Source: Hirudo medicinalis (lineage: Eukaryota; Annelida; Clitellata; Hirudinida; Hirudinidae). From it: a stretch of DNA of 64,000 nt. Numbering within the stretch: the first letter of the stretch is position 1; every line of letters starts with the position of its first letter. The translations under genes and the position numbers were made by a program. The stretch spans positions 105,439 through 169,438 of the forward strand of contig MPNW01000030.1 of assembly GCA_011800805.1 (NCBI GenBank), read 5' to 3'. The notes beneath the pieces are model-generated. The model was given only the letters and a program-made list of their open reading frames with translations. It made no database searches and was not told where the DNA came from. Below are positions 41,039-54,874 of the stretch, in pieces.

Positions 41039-44000
41039 TTATTTCTCTTGCAGTTTATTTGCTAAGATCTTTGCAATCCTTTGAGATTCTTCAATGGATG
41101 GAACCTTAAAGCTTTTGAATGCAACAATTCTCTGTGAGACTTTTCTTTTGTGTTCTGATAGCCAGTCCCCCACCAGAATGTTCTTTCTTTCAGCAAGGTC
41201 GGATGTCAGTGAGGAAGGTGTCGACCGGGCACTTTCAGGTTTAATTTCAAGGGAGCTAGAGAATAGGAAATTGAGATAATTTTAAATTAATTGGACCCAT
41301 TGGTTGAGTTTTTAATTTTCATCGCTTACTTCTGCAAATCACTTTTGAAAGCTTCCTTACTCACTTCAGGAGTTTCAGTCTGCACAGATTTTTCAGTGAA
41401 CATTAAGTGAGGCACAGATGAACATCCACATTCCTCAAGGTCTCTTTGAGAAACTGAATCTTCACGAGAAAATAGACCAATAGCTTCGTTTCCCTCTGGA
41501 CTTTCGTTCATTGAAATGCAAATGCAGTCTTGCATGTTGTTTGACAAATGTTCTCTTTCTTGGAAGTCATCACATTGGCATGGTTCAAGGTTGTAATTTT
41601 CAATGTAAATATTAGGAGAACTGTTTTGAGGACTTAGATTTGCTTCAAAAGCCTGAGGATTAGAATGCCTCTCATTAGATTCATTCAACTTTACTTGATG
41701 TTGGGGGTGGTTAAGTTCCAAGCAAGTATCTTGTGCCAAGGATGCCGAATCTGGAGTCGGATGCGACAGAATTTCGAAGGATCGGGATATTTTGAGCTTC
41801 AATCTGGTGGTTAGTTCCTCAAGAGCTTCAGTGATGTTCCTAAAGGTTAATTTGATTGTTATTCTATTTTTTTTCACAAAATTCAAAGCGGTTACTAAAC
41901 TAACTTTGTGATTAATTCAGTCGACTCAATGTCAATGTCATCAGTTCCATTTTTATCATCTCTCATCTCTAACTGAGAATATATAAAGGCAAATTATTTA
42001 CAATTAGTAGGAATTATTTTAAGCTTAAATTGGTAAAAGTTAATTATTGAAATATTACTTGATTTGATGATGATGTTACTTTTTGCAGGGGAGTGACTGA
42101 AACCTGGAGAGCATTTCAAATTTAAAAAAAAAACTTTAAAAATTAAATTTCATGTGAATGTTTTTGATGAAATAAATATTTTCTGTGACAAATACTTACC
42201 TTTATTTGTCCTTGTTGTGAGCCATTGTAATCATTGATGTTGTAAAAGCCAGCAATAGTTTGGAACTTCTCAGTTAGAAAAGGTTTCAAGTCAACAGATG
42301 CGAACCCCAAACATTTGTCACTGGAAGTACCTGACATGATGAAGCACTTAAATGCCACAATTGAGGTTGTGGAGAACATTCAATTGATTAATTTTATTTA
42401 TGGCCTCCGATGCATGGCACCTTATAAATTAATTGTTGTTATTGTTGAAGGAAATAAGCACACAAAATGTATATTATAAATCAAATAAACAACCTCCAAA
42501 TCCAGGGTCTTCTAATAAACTTTTATGCCAAACTTTGAGCATTAAATTCTGGAATGAAATTATGTACAATTAAGATGAAGAAAGAGTGTCTGTGATGACT
42601 AAATATGGAGATTAATAATGGAGCACAATACAAATAGATTTTATATGTACAACACAATACAAATAGTTTATGTAAGTATAATACAATACAAATAGTTTAT
42701 ACATGTATAACACAATACAAATAGTTAAAATATTGCATTGAACATTCTAGATCCATCTCTTCAAATAATCTGGAATTGAAGAACAAATCTAGCAATTAAT
42801 CGAAGCACTCGCACATCCTTCCAACTTACACTTTCATGGCCATTATTAAGAAATTCTTTGCTGAGCCACACATTTGCCTCATCATTCCACACAGGATCAC
42901 AGTCCATTTTAGCAACTTTTGTGCTCTCAAATGATTTTGATGTTTCGAATGTTATGTAAGCATTTGGAAGAACTTGCTTACTGCCATAAAACAATATGAT
43001 ATGAATGAAGCAAGTGAAGGACAAGATGAATTGAAAATTCTTCTCACTTGTTCTCCATTTGTTTGGGGAGATGATAGGCTCTTTCGATGACAACACGAGC
43101 CAAAAAATTATCATCCTCCCTAAAATTCTCAATTTTTTCATCAACTCCAGAAATGTTTTTATCTGTTTCTGGGTCCTGTTATGAACAAAATCCATTAAAC
43201 AAGAATCATAATCATGTTGTGACACAGTGCAATGGTATAACATACCACTTCTGAGATTGAAGCCTGAATGTTATAATGAAGACATGCTGAACCCAAATAA
43301 TCAGAATGTGCATTGAACAATGGACAGTATCCACTGCATAAAGATTTCATAAGTAAATTTAGCCTTTGTACAAAACAAAGTTTGCTTTACATAGTGCCAT
43401 AAAAAATTGAAATTAATGAATTCTGAGAACTCTTAGCAGTGACTAAGACATTGAAATAAACATTTCTGAACATAATTCGATGCCCTCGTTAAAATTATTA
43501 TTAAATCATTAAAGTATTGCCTGCTTATGGCTTTCGTTCCAGTGAATTCTACAATTTCCGTAAGACTGACGTATCCCGATCCAACATGCTCGTCATCCGC
43601 TCGTGGCAAAAGTTTGTCTTCAAATGTTCCATGGCTCATCCATACTTGGATCTCCAACCTCTCTTCAATCAAATACCTGGTGGAAGAAACATTGTCATCA
43701 AACACTGTCATCAGTCACTCTTAGTCATCATAGCCTGAAGTCATCATAATAAGACATCTTATTTAATCCATCAATTAATCATTTAGTCAGATTTAATCAA
43801 TTAAATGCTACCACCAAGCAAAAGTTGGAGAAGAAATAATATTTAAGTCTCTGACATGATTTATGTCAACATTGAAAACTCCAGCACATAGAGACAGAGG
43901 ATAAAATTGAGAATAAACGGCATCTGAAAATAGAAATAGTTTTATGAATGTGCACAGCCCGAGAATGTGATTCTTATTTCAATCGAGTGGCACATTACAA

Positions 44001-47000
44001 CCTATCAGTTCGTTTAAGTGGCAAATCAAAAGCAACCTTGGTCAAAGAATTTATAAGTGATGTAGCATCTTGCAGAAGCATTCCTTGGTGAACCATGATG
44101 TAATAAACTCTCCATTGGGAAACTCAAGTTGTCGATCCTCAACTGAATGTCATATTTTTTTGTGGTCGCAACTGAATCAATTCAAATGTGTCAACAAATA
44201 ACAAATTCATAGTAAATTATTTTCAAAGTGGTTTCATAAAAAACAAAAAAAATTAATTATTTTATTCATAAAACGACTTGAAAACTTTAAAATGAAGAAT
44301 ATTTTGAAGAACCTGATGGAGGAATGGAAGAAGGCCACATCATCTCCTCTTCAAGAACTGACTCCAACATGGAAGATGAAAACTCCACAGCCATCTCAAT
44401 TCCACCAACATGTTTCAACACATTTCTCTCTTTGTCGTTCGAATGAAACCTCTTGGAAACATGTTGTCGTGGGGTTTCAATTGGAAACCATCCTCTCAAA
44501 CCTTGAAAACATCTTGATTTGATTTATTTCAGAATCAAAGGTTGAAACAGAAGAATGTAAAAACTCATTTAACAAATCAAAATAAAGTTGCAAATCTGCT
44601 ATGTTTTATTTGCATAAATAATCAATGCAAATGAACCTGTTTGTCTCTTCAAGAGGTCAATCAAAAATATCTTGACATGGCCGATGAGGATGCTGTTTGC
44701 ACTCGATGCTTTAATGTTATCTCCTGATATTCAAACATTCAGGTGTTATTATTTGATGTCATCTCCTGAGATTAAAACAATCAGGTGACAAATAATCATT
44801 AATCCTATTTATGTGTTTTTGTTATGTCAAAAACAGAAAAATGTCATGGTATTATTTCGGTTATTAAACCAAAATTAAAATAATTCCTACCTTCTTCAAT
44901 ATTTGTGCTGTAAACATTGACTTCCAGGTGAGCCTTTTCAAAAAGTTGGACCAAATACGACGACTTCCCAGGTGTTGCCAGGGACTTGTTGAAGTTCAAA
45001 GGGCACAGGAATTCAAACTGAGTGTTGAAAGAAGGCCGGAACGATCTTCCAACAACTCGAGTGACTTTCATATTCTTCAAACGAATGCAGGGATTACTTT
45101 TGGATTTATAAACATTTTAACTTCTGATGATTTTGACTGCACACAATATATATTATATCTTATATGATATTATATATTAATAGCAATATTAGTTGATTTT
45201 CAATTAATTTAAGTCAACAATTTCAGCAATTCACCTGTAATTTAATAACATTTATGCACTTACTGCTTGACCATTGACAACCAATGATGTTGTGAGGAAT
45301 GTGTTGAGTCCTTGTTGCGAGTTCCACTTGTGTTGAAGCTCAAAATCTTGCATTACCTGTGCTGCACACTTGAATAAAGATGGTAGTTGATAAGCAAGGA
45401 AAGATAAACTACTGATGATAAAGATAATACTGCTGATGATAAAGATAATACTGCTGATGATAAAGATAATACTGCTGATGATAAAGATAATACTGCTGAT
45501 GATAAAGATAATACTGCTGATGATAAAGTACTTATAAAGATGACATTACAAGTATTCTTACCTTCAATCCACAAGCCCTTAATATGTGGACTGACAAATA
45601 GGCATGCTCTACAAGGGGATTAGCAAGGTTTGGCCCCACTGCCTTTTCCTTAAATTTTAATGGCACTAATAAAGTAGAATAACAAAATCACAAATGAATT
45701 TAAGCTGAGGAACCTTCATTGCTGATGAATGGAGTACTCTGATGTTCATGAATCCATGCAGGGCTTCTTCATGCTGTTGAATGCAATGAAACTCTCATCA
45801 AGCCATCAACATTCATTCATGAATAGAATAAAGTTATGCTGTATTGAATGCTAAAAAAAGAGTTTCTAATTAGGCTAATTAGTTTATAATTCTTTGCCTG
45901 TGTTTGACAAAAAAAAGTAAAAAAAATTTAATTACGAGTAAATTACAAGTTGCAACACGACTTTTAAGAATTTAAAACCCAACAGTTATTAACAGAAAGT
46001 CTGCACAGAATACGTGATCTTACAGAAGGTGACGTCGAAGAGGACTTTAGCAGTTCAATTGAAAACTCCGAAGAACTTCTGACATCACCAGGAACCTTTG
46101 CATCAATTGATCTGAAGAACTCATTGAGTGTCAATATGCCCTGGAGTTGTAAGCTTTAATTAATGGGTGTCAACTAGATCACCAGTGTAATTATTATTAT
46201 TATTACTATTATTATTTATTATTATTACCATTGTTATTATTTTATTATCATTAATAATTTCCTTAAACGAACAGCTTAAAATTCACGAATGAAACAAAAT
46301 GAATGAACATTATTAATAAACTGAATTGAACAATCCACTCCAAAATGACACCTCTGCAATGACTTGGTCGGGAGCACTTGAAAAATGATTTCTCAACCAA
46401 AGTTGGAAGGTGATTTCATTGGGCAGTTTGTTGATTGAATATGCTTGATGAACAAACAAGGAAGAACTTCAAATATGATCCCACATCTCAAGTCAATAAT
46501 TGGCAATTAAAATTAATTAATCCACAAATCAACTGTTAATTTGTGAAAACCTTTGCAAATGTGCCAACAAAGAGAAACTTTATCAGGTAAAATGACAAGT
46601 TGTCTAAAGGATTCATTGAACTTAAGATCGCCGTCGATGCATGCGACCAACGATGTCTGCTGTGGTATCAGCTGAAATTTGTCTGAAGATGTCAAAAAAT
46701 TTGGATGATTATAATTGATGTTGTTATTATTATTATTATTATTATTATCATTAATTATTACAGAATAAAGTAACAGAATCAACCAACCATCCTGCAGGTC
46801 AGGAAAGAGAAAGCGAACATAGCATTCCTCATCCTCCAACATCTCCCAACATGTCAACTTTGTCACTGATTCGATGCACAACTCCAACATGTGTTCAACT
46901 TTTTAATTAATAACTAATTATTTAAAAATAATAAATAATTAATCAATTAATATTTTAAAAATTCAAACCTGGCTCTGGATGCATGGAGTGTGACCTGCAA

Positions 47001-50000
47001 ATAAATTTGTATAAGAAAAATGCACTATTTTAATGCAAACAAAATTTTAAAAAATTTACAATCTTGAAAAAATAACTGAAAACAAATGAAATCAAAACAC
47101 TAAACCCACCTCTCTCCTGACCCAAGTGACAACTGATGAATGGAGTAATGGAAAAACTCAGGAAAAGTTTTCATTTTGAAGTCCATGAGGTGGAGCACCT
47201 GGTCGTACGTCCCCATGGCGAGCAAAACCTGTAACACCCCTCCGTTCGTCCCGGAGGCGGGGCATGCGATGGGCACGTTTCCGTCGACGGCCACCACAGG
47301 AAACTTCAAAGACATTCATTCGCCTCATCAACACCGACACAACTCAGCACTGAAGACTTAAAACAACTCACTGTTGAACTGATGGAAGATTGAAATTGTT
47401 CTTTCTTGCTCAACGATTGGAAGAATGTGTTGATGGGGAGTTTCGAGATCCCTAGAAGTTGCTGGAAGGAAGGTAATTGAAGAATATAATTATCACAGGT
47501 TATAATTATCATTTCAATATTAATTGCAGATGCATCTTTCCAAATGTAATTACTTCATTAATTCATCCATAAATACCAACATTTTGGCTAGTAATAGAGT
47601 TGAAAACCCTAATTTCTAAGAGATGTAAATGCAGCAACAACACAGGAATGAAGAATAAAATCCCGCAACAAGTGATAAAATACAACCTCCCTCTTTCTGT
47701 GTTTCAGTTCTGCATTGTTCGACATCCACACTTCGATGATGACGTAATTGAGTTTCATTTTATTCAGAAGAGCTGCGGACAGCGACAGAGAATGAACCTG
47801 TTTGATGGATTTAAAATTAAATCAATCACTTATTTCAAAATTCTCATGTATTACTTCAACTACTGAAACCAATGGATTTTTGTTAAATAAATAATTGTCA
47901 TCCTCATCCTCATCAGGATGGAGCATGTGAGATGGAGACAACAATAGTAATTGATAAATAATAAAGTTACGTCTGCACTAACGACCTGCACCAGGTTAAA
48001 CAAGACCCTCCCCTCCTTTGAAATGGTGGCCTTCACAGTTGTGCAGTCACTCCAGTGGTTCCTCACTTTCAGAGTTACACAATTACCATCTGTAATTTCA
48101 AAGGGAACCACAACAACTGTGGCTGTAGTATTGGCACTGCACAATTTGATGCAAATATTTACATAATAATTATTGTAAGCATATAAACCATACAAACTCT
48201 CAGAATTTAAATCTCAAATGGAAATATGTGCCTTAATTAGCAATATTACATTGCACTGATAATATTATTTCTGCTAACATCAGTAATCATTACCATCACC
48301 ATGGATGGGTAATGAACACAACAACAACGTCAAACAAACAAACGTTGACTGTCACCCACCCTTAGAATCTGTGGCGAAAATGTGCCCCTGGGGCAGCACG
48401 AGGCAAGCATACATCGGCACATCCTGTTGATTTCAAAATTACATTCATCAGCAACATGGAAAGAAGTCGTGAATCTTAATCATCATCATCATCATCATCA
48501 TCAACCTTTTGGAAGTTCTTCCTTTCTTCTGACTCATAAATTCTTGCTGATTGTCATAAACAAGCAAAAATATTAACAGCTGCATCGGCAGTGTTTATTG
48601 AAAATAACAAGCGTTGCATCAAACAATCACCCGTTTTGTTGGCATTCTTTGTTTCGTTGCTTAAGTTCTCATCGTGATGATTCTCTCTTTGTTCTAATAA
48701 CATCTTCAAATTGATCTGAACAATTGAGAGAAATGTTAAAGATCAAAATATGTTTTACATGCAAATATATATATATATATATATGCCAACAAAACCACAC
48801 ACCTCCAGGCACCCGAGACATTTTCCAGTTTTATCATCCAAGTTAAGTTTAAGTGATGCTCGATGCTCCTTCATCAGCAACAAATCCAGCACAACATATT
48901 CGCCTCGACCGATCACCTTGAACTTCATGAATGAGGAACACGTTTGATTTGACACGTTCAATTGAATTAATTGAATAACTGCATCACAAATTATGTTCAA
49001 TCGAAAACCATGAAACTACGAAGCAACTGTTCGGGAATTAAATTGAATTTCTCAGCAGGTAAAGAAGTTCGTGAACCTAATTCACAAAAAACATATTCTT
49101 TTTTTCTTTTTTTTTATTCTTATTTGGCTCAAATATCTCCATAGCAACAACCAAATGATGAGAAGGCAAAATGATCAAATAACAATTTATGATAAACATT
49201 AATTAATATAAATTAAATAAATTGTTGAATATTTAAAACAAACAAACCTTCGAGGCAAAAGTTCTCTCCAAGAGCTTAAATTGAAGGATGGAATGAAATA
49301 TTTCTTGGTCTTCCAAACCAAATGATGTTTTGCTGATGGTGGTCTTTTGGTTAAACTGAAGGACTGTGTTAAAATAAATGCTTGCAATTATAGATATTCT
49401 TCATTTAGAATTATTCCAATTAATTTTAAATTCCAATTTATGAAGAAATTTGTCGACATATTTTCATTTATATCATAACAGATGAATGTATGGATGAATC
49501 AGCATAAAATATGTCAAAGCCTGAGGAGCACATTAAGCAATTTATAACTCATTTCTCACTCAATTCAACAGAATATTACTGAAATACTCTAAAACTGTGG
49601 CTAAAGAAATAATTTTTATTGAATATTGCAAAATTTCAAAACTGCACAGTCTTTAAGTTCAATACTTCCATGAGAGAAGTTGTCATGTACATTAAAAAAA
49701 AATTTGGTATAAATAGAATCAAAATTATTATCTGTGTGTTAATTATAAATAAATAATATATAACAATGACAAAGGCAAATAATACCTCTGCCCTTCAACT
49801 TAACAAGCAAAGGTTTCATTTTCGCTAATGGTTCTGTGTCTGCATCATGTGTTTTTAAGAGGGAGATTGACAGCATGCAATCTGATGATAATTCTCTGAA
49901 AAATAAGTGAAATTTTCAATCGAATTTCCAATTTAATATTAAACCACCTAATTTAATATTACCTGTCATTTAATTTAAAATTAAACCACCTAATTTAATA

Positions 50001-53000
50001 TTACCTGTCACTTCTTACTTCCTTAATGAACAGCTTGTTGATTGCTGTGAGGGTGAAGCTGTTTATAAGCAACAAAACACCTAAAATTTGAAAAGCAGAT
50101 CATTAATATTAAGTTAATAAATTAATTTATTTGTCATTCAGTTTTCTTACAACCTTAACTTCTACAAATTAATCATTGGCAAAATGATGATCTTAAAATG
50201 CACCTGTGAATTTCTGGAATTTATGATCAACAAAAACCTAAGCTAACTGTACAAGCATTGCATCCTGTGATATCTTAAGTTAACTCAATTCAGAGAGCTA
50301 TTAATTTCACTTATTAATAAAAGCAAGTCACAAATCATTTGCACAATTTCTTTGGCAAATGTTTATTTTCTTACCAATGAAGGCATATTTTGCATTTAAA
50401 GATGAAATGAACAAATGAAAATATTATCTGTCTAATAGAACAGTTTTTTTGAGGATCATCATCATGTTCCAAACCCAAAGATAAGTTTTAATATTTCTGA
50501 GTATCTCAATGAATTTTTAAAGGTCAACACTTATTAAAGATCTTCCAAATGATCAGAACATTAAAATTAATTGAGAAATGAAATTCTGCTTAATAACCCG
50601 AAGCCTGTGACAATTCTCTTCTGAGTTTTGGAGGTACTTTTGCTTGGGAGTCCTTCTTCTCCAAAGCAGACATTGTGAGAGGTATCTGGTCAGTTACAAA
50701 AACAAATATTAATTTTAAATATTACAAAGCAAATATAATATCATATCAACAAAATGGTGATTGCACCCTGGGTTCTTTTGACATCTTCTTAGACTTGTCA
50801 ATATCACTGTCATCGAGAGGATCGGGAACCTGAATTAATTAATTGCTCAGCATTAGTTAATTAATAAACAACCTTAATTCAGTTAGCATGAATCACCTAA
50901 TTAATAATACTGATTATTCAGTGTTAACTAACTAACTGGACGTTAATTAAACACACACACACAGTCAGTGTTAACTAATTGGTCGATACAAGTTTACCAC
51001 AATTAATAAATGGTGATCGTTAGTTGGTCATAATTAATTAAAAAATTAGCATAAGTTGATCATAAATGAGTAATTGAGTACTGCCCACTGATTATAACTA
51101 ATTAACTGACTGCAATTAGTTTGACATAATTAGTTAATTGGTTATAATCAGTTGGGCATAATTGGATAATTGTCAATAAGTAGTCACTTATAATTAATTA
51201 ACCAGCCATTATCAGTTGGTCAAACTAATTAATTGGTCAGCATTTGTTAGCTTTAATGAATTAATTGTTTAAGCATTAAATAACAATTAATTAATCGATT
51301 ATTAAAAATTAAGCAAGTTTTAAGACAACCGGATCGACTAACGTTATGGTAGAAGAAGTCGTACAGCTCATCGTTCTCTAACAATTTCTGATCATTTGAA
51401 GATCTGATTGGTCCACTGAATTTGTGACTGAATCCTCTGATGTCATCATCAAGTATCTACAAGGAACAAACATTTGACATTTGTATTTATTGCTGTATGG
51501 AATAAATAATCCATTTTAGTCCGTCCATCACATTAGAGAATGAAATAATTCAAAATATGTTTATCCATTTCCAGAGATATTTATCCACTTTTAAAGTGAT
51601 AATAATAATACATCAGTCACAATTACTAATTAATTAAACTAATTAATAATATGCTGATGTTTATAAATAATTATTTTCTTGGAGCAATAATTTAATAATT
51701 AAAGGCATAAATTACCTGTTTGTATGAATTCATTAAGTAATAAAAATGTTAAATTTAATTAAGTAACATCAAGTCCTCACAGAGTTCAGGATGAGGTCTG
51801 CTGGTTGAAGAGGCAACAAATGTGATGAATTTGGCAAAGTGGTGCCTAAAATGTCTTCATAGGTTTCGATAGGGCTGTGAAAAATTGGAAAAAAAAAAAT
51901 TCTCCATTAATCAACACTATTGCAATTAAAGAAACTTAAATAATTGTTGAACTTTAAACAATTCTATTTGTAATAATAACATAACAAAACCTAGCTGAAA
52001 ATAGAACTCTCATTATTACTTCTGTCAATCAAGCTTACAATAAGCACCTAACCATCAGAAACAGTTTGAAGAATGTTCAGAAAATCACAGACAACAAACA
52101 ACAAACCCAGAGACATCAACTTTGAGACAGGAGTTTGTCATCTCACTCCTCAACTTTTCAAGAGAATCCACAATAGAATCCATGATTCCTGGAGAATCAA
52201 CCAATTCAATTAAATCAATCAGTTTCAATCTCATATCAAGCTGCACAAAATTCGAAAAGCTTTACCCCCTCTCAATTCTTTTCCATTAGAACTAAAGGTG
52301 TCGATCCGTTTACCAACGATTTCAAGTGAATTTGGAATATTACCATCACCATAGGGAAATTTTTCAAATGCATGTGTAACTCTGTGAGCTGCCTTGTAAC
52401 AGTTACACAAGTGATTCCAATTAAATTAAGAGAGCACTTGAATAATAACTCAATAATTGGAAGTTCAATCCACCTTCAAGTCACCCAAGAAATTCTCGGA
52501 ATTTTCGACTGGATCGAGACCTCCATCTGGTGTCGGAACCTCGGCACCATCTAAGCAAGAAGACATCTTGGATTTTTATGCCACAAAATGATTTTCAATG
52601 AACCACAAATAAGCAAGAAGTCAAGTTGTCAGCCAAACATCGTGCAACTTCTACTCACAGGACTACTTATCTAGGATAAAGTTTCTCTATCATTCTATAA
52701 ATATATTCTGATAGTTGAATTTGCATGCAGATTAGCTCAATGGGTTGCATTCCTGCATGTGCCAGTAATAGCAACAGTAACAATGTGTCGTGATTTCTCT
52801 ATGTAAGTATTTACTAAAAATGTATTATTAATTTTATTTAATTGTCAGTAGTAATTTAATTTATTTTCAATTTAATCACAGCACTTATAAGGTCAAGAAA
52901 TCATTACCTTCTTGTAAACTCTCCAAAGAAACAATGGAAAGGTGAACTTTAATATCTGCAATTTTCTTGTTATTTGTGTTCATTACAGGATATAAGCTTG

Positions 53001-53584
53001 AAAATAAAAATCAAATAATTTTCAGGCAAGATAAAAAATGCAATATAATAACCTATTATCAAATGGACAGAAATAGCACAAAAACACTGATTACCCTGAA
53101 ATAGAATGTGATGGAGATAAAGATGACAAATTCTTTACTTGTGCTCGACCAATTGGTAAAGAATCATACTCATTAAAAATATTAACTAACATCACTTTCA
53201 TATCTGAAAGTAAAAGGTATACATTATTTTATGACTCTTATCATAAATACAAAAAAAAATACCATTTAAATAGTCTGAAAATCTCTTAGGTCCTGATATT
53301 ATGCCATATATTGCACGAATAAATCTTTTATCTATTTTCTGACTCTCCTCATTTGCAGGCCTGTAAAGTACAATCTGCTCTATATGAACTTTACTATTCC
53401 AATTTAATTTTGAAGATTCTAACCTAAATATTGTACCTTTGCCTTCCTCACCCCACCACAGAACTGAGGCACAAACATTGGGATTGGATCTCTTGCCCAT
53501 CCATTTTATAAACGGAATTTCTATTACAACATGTCTTCTCAGTTGACCATCAACTTTTGGAGGCAGGCTGGTGCTCCCAATCAT
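41039..53584 (-). CDS. C2CD3: C2CD3 homologue, centriolar multi-C2 protein
   Basis: Needed for centriole elongation, distal appendages and ciliogenesis in vertebrates; located at the distal centriole (family knowledge). The N-terminal exon (53263 to about 53594; first in-frame ATG at 53584, just before GSTSLPPKVDGQLRR) carries VCASVLWWGEEGKGTIFRL, then about 53096-53202 SLPIGRAQVKNLSSLSPSH, matching the human N-terminus segment by segment. Later C2 pieces: about 47100-47290 VVAVDGNVPIACP and GGVLQVLLAMGTYDQVLHL, 46780-46890 ECYVRFLFPDLQD, 44900-45080 RSFRPSFNTQFEFLCPLNF, 43540-43700 ERLEIQVWMSHGTFEDKL and HVGSGYVSL, 42830-42970 KMDCDPVWNDEANVW, 42190-42340 CLGFASVDLKPF and QGQIKVSI. Final exons: 41330-41839 and 41039-41255 (stop 41039-41041). 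Many middle exons between 48 and 52.9 kb are small and not individually resolved. If an upstream exon exists, the acceptor at about 53595 would join it and the start would move. Confidence 0.93.
45414..45528. repeat. 21-bp minisatellite, about 5.5 units, in a C2CD3 intron
   Basis: Unit GATGATAAAGATAATACTGCT repeated almost without change, preceded by a degenerate unit. Because 21 is divisible by 3 it yields a repetitive open frame, which is not a gene. Confidence 0.95.
46190..46250. repeat. ATT microsatellite
   Basis: Interrupted (ATT)n in a C2CD3 intron. A second run is at 46721-46749. Confidence 0.85.
48481..48502. repeat. CAT microsatellite
   Basis: (CAT)7 in a C2CD3 intron. An AT dinucleotide run lies at 48766-48784. 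Confidence 0.85.
50820..51320. repeat. Degenerate TTAATTAATTGGTCATAA-type repeat filling a C2CD3 intron
   Basis: Blocks of AATTAATT / GTTGGTCATAATTA / ACTAATTAATTGGTCA recur at irregular 20-40 bp steps over about 400 bp, in both orientations because the core is palindromic. An (AC)n run sits at about 50952-50961. No coding signal. Confidence 0.6.
52727..52791 (+). repeat. Short interspersed repeat, copy B (possible tRNA-derived SINE fragment)
   Basis: Partner of 12770-12834. The stretch TTAGCTCAATGGGTTGCATT closely fits a Pol III A box (11 of 12 positions of TRGCNNAGYNGG). It lies in a C2CD3 intron. Confidence 0.45.
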
Positions 53585-53599
53585 AAAGTGTTCATTACC

Positions 53600-54569
53600 T
53601 AATAGCAAGCAACGAATTTGAACTTATCAAACCACTGGGTGCCAGACAACATGTAAAATTGCACAAATGAATTTTCAAACTTTTAATTCCAACAGGATAC
53701 TGTCTCCCCATCACTGCGGTCAAAATAATCGACGCTTCTCCCCGGGACTACTTATATTTGTTATGGTTACGAGTGAAGAAGCTACATTCAAATTAAACCT
53801 TTGGTTAATTGACACGAACTTAAAATCAAATAACTCTAAAATTATTTAATGCGCTTTTAATATTTGCATGAAAATGGAGTTGATTGATATTTACAAAAAT
53901 CAAGCTAATACATTTAGAAGCTAATATATCGAAATAACGAACATTTTTAAGGGTATTTGGGAAAGTTGACATCGAATATCTTAATATCTGAAAATCAAGA
54001 ATTCGATGAATTCATCAAAAATTGTTCATCGGTGATTTGATAAGAAAAAGTTGCATTTGTCTGCCTGATGATTTTTGTGATTCCAGGCTTCTGGAAGAAT
54101 TTGCTATGTATTGCACAAAATAAGTGTAATCTAATGTAAATATTTAAACAAATACAGTAATTTTTGTTTTCCATTTAAAGTAAACAAATTGAAAAAAAAA
54201 TCATGAATAAGAACAAATTTTCTTTAATTTGTAATAGTATGATTTATTATTATGTAATTAGTTTACAACCATTTGTCAATCTGAACCTAAACAAATATTT
54301 ATCAAACTGGTTTTTAAAAGATACAATAGTCTGCAAAAGTGAACATTTTTAAATCGTTTATTTAAAAAAAAAACATCTCCTGCGTTGGCTAGAAGTCCTG
54401 AGGGACCTCCGTTCATCCTTCCATCATGATGAGGTGCAGGAAGGATTTTGGAAGGGGTGAATGATCGATTGTGATGGTGACAAGGAAGAGTGATTCTGAT
54501 TGTTAGCAGGAACATCAACATCAATCCAAATAAAATTAAATCACAGTAACTTCCTTAAATAAGTACATT
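53600..54569. other. 5' flank of C2CD3
   Basis: May hold an untranslated or short coding first exon and the promoter on the minus strand. No clear core promoter element. The minus-strand frame at 54276-54524 has no family resemblance. Confidence 0.4.
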
Positions 54570-54874
54570 GAAAAACTAAACATATTGTTAAATGAAACTT
54601 CAACCACTGACCATCCGTGCTAACAACCTCCACATCAACTACGACAGCATAATGAACAACAAAAATTAATTTCAACGATTTTTCGACACTAGTTGAACAA
54701 ATAACTCAAGTGAAAACATTCTTAAATCAAATTTATGCCTAGGTCTTGCTTTCGCTTCTCAAATTTTGTCCTGCAATTGCTTTCTGAGATTTTGTTTATC
54801 GAAAGATAACATAATTCTGAAAAAAAATCACGAAAAAAATTAATGACATATGAAAAGTAATTGTAGTTGCATCC
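54570..54874 (-). repeat. Dispersed 304-bp repeat, copy 2 (inverted)
   Basis: Reverse complement of 25537-25840 with high identity by eye (for example TAGGTCTTGCTTTCGCTTCT). Confidence 0.8.

Noticed and set aside
45353..45574. Repetitive frame with SSAVLSL units
   Set aside because: Product of the 21-bp minisatellite, in an intron.
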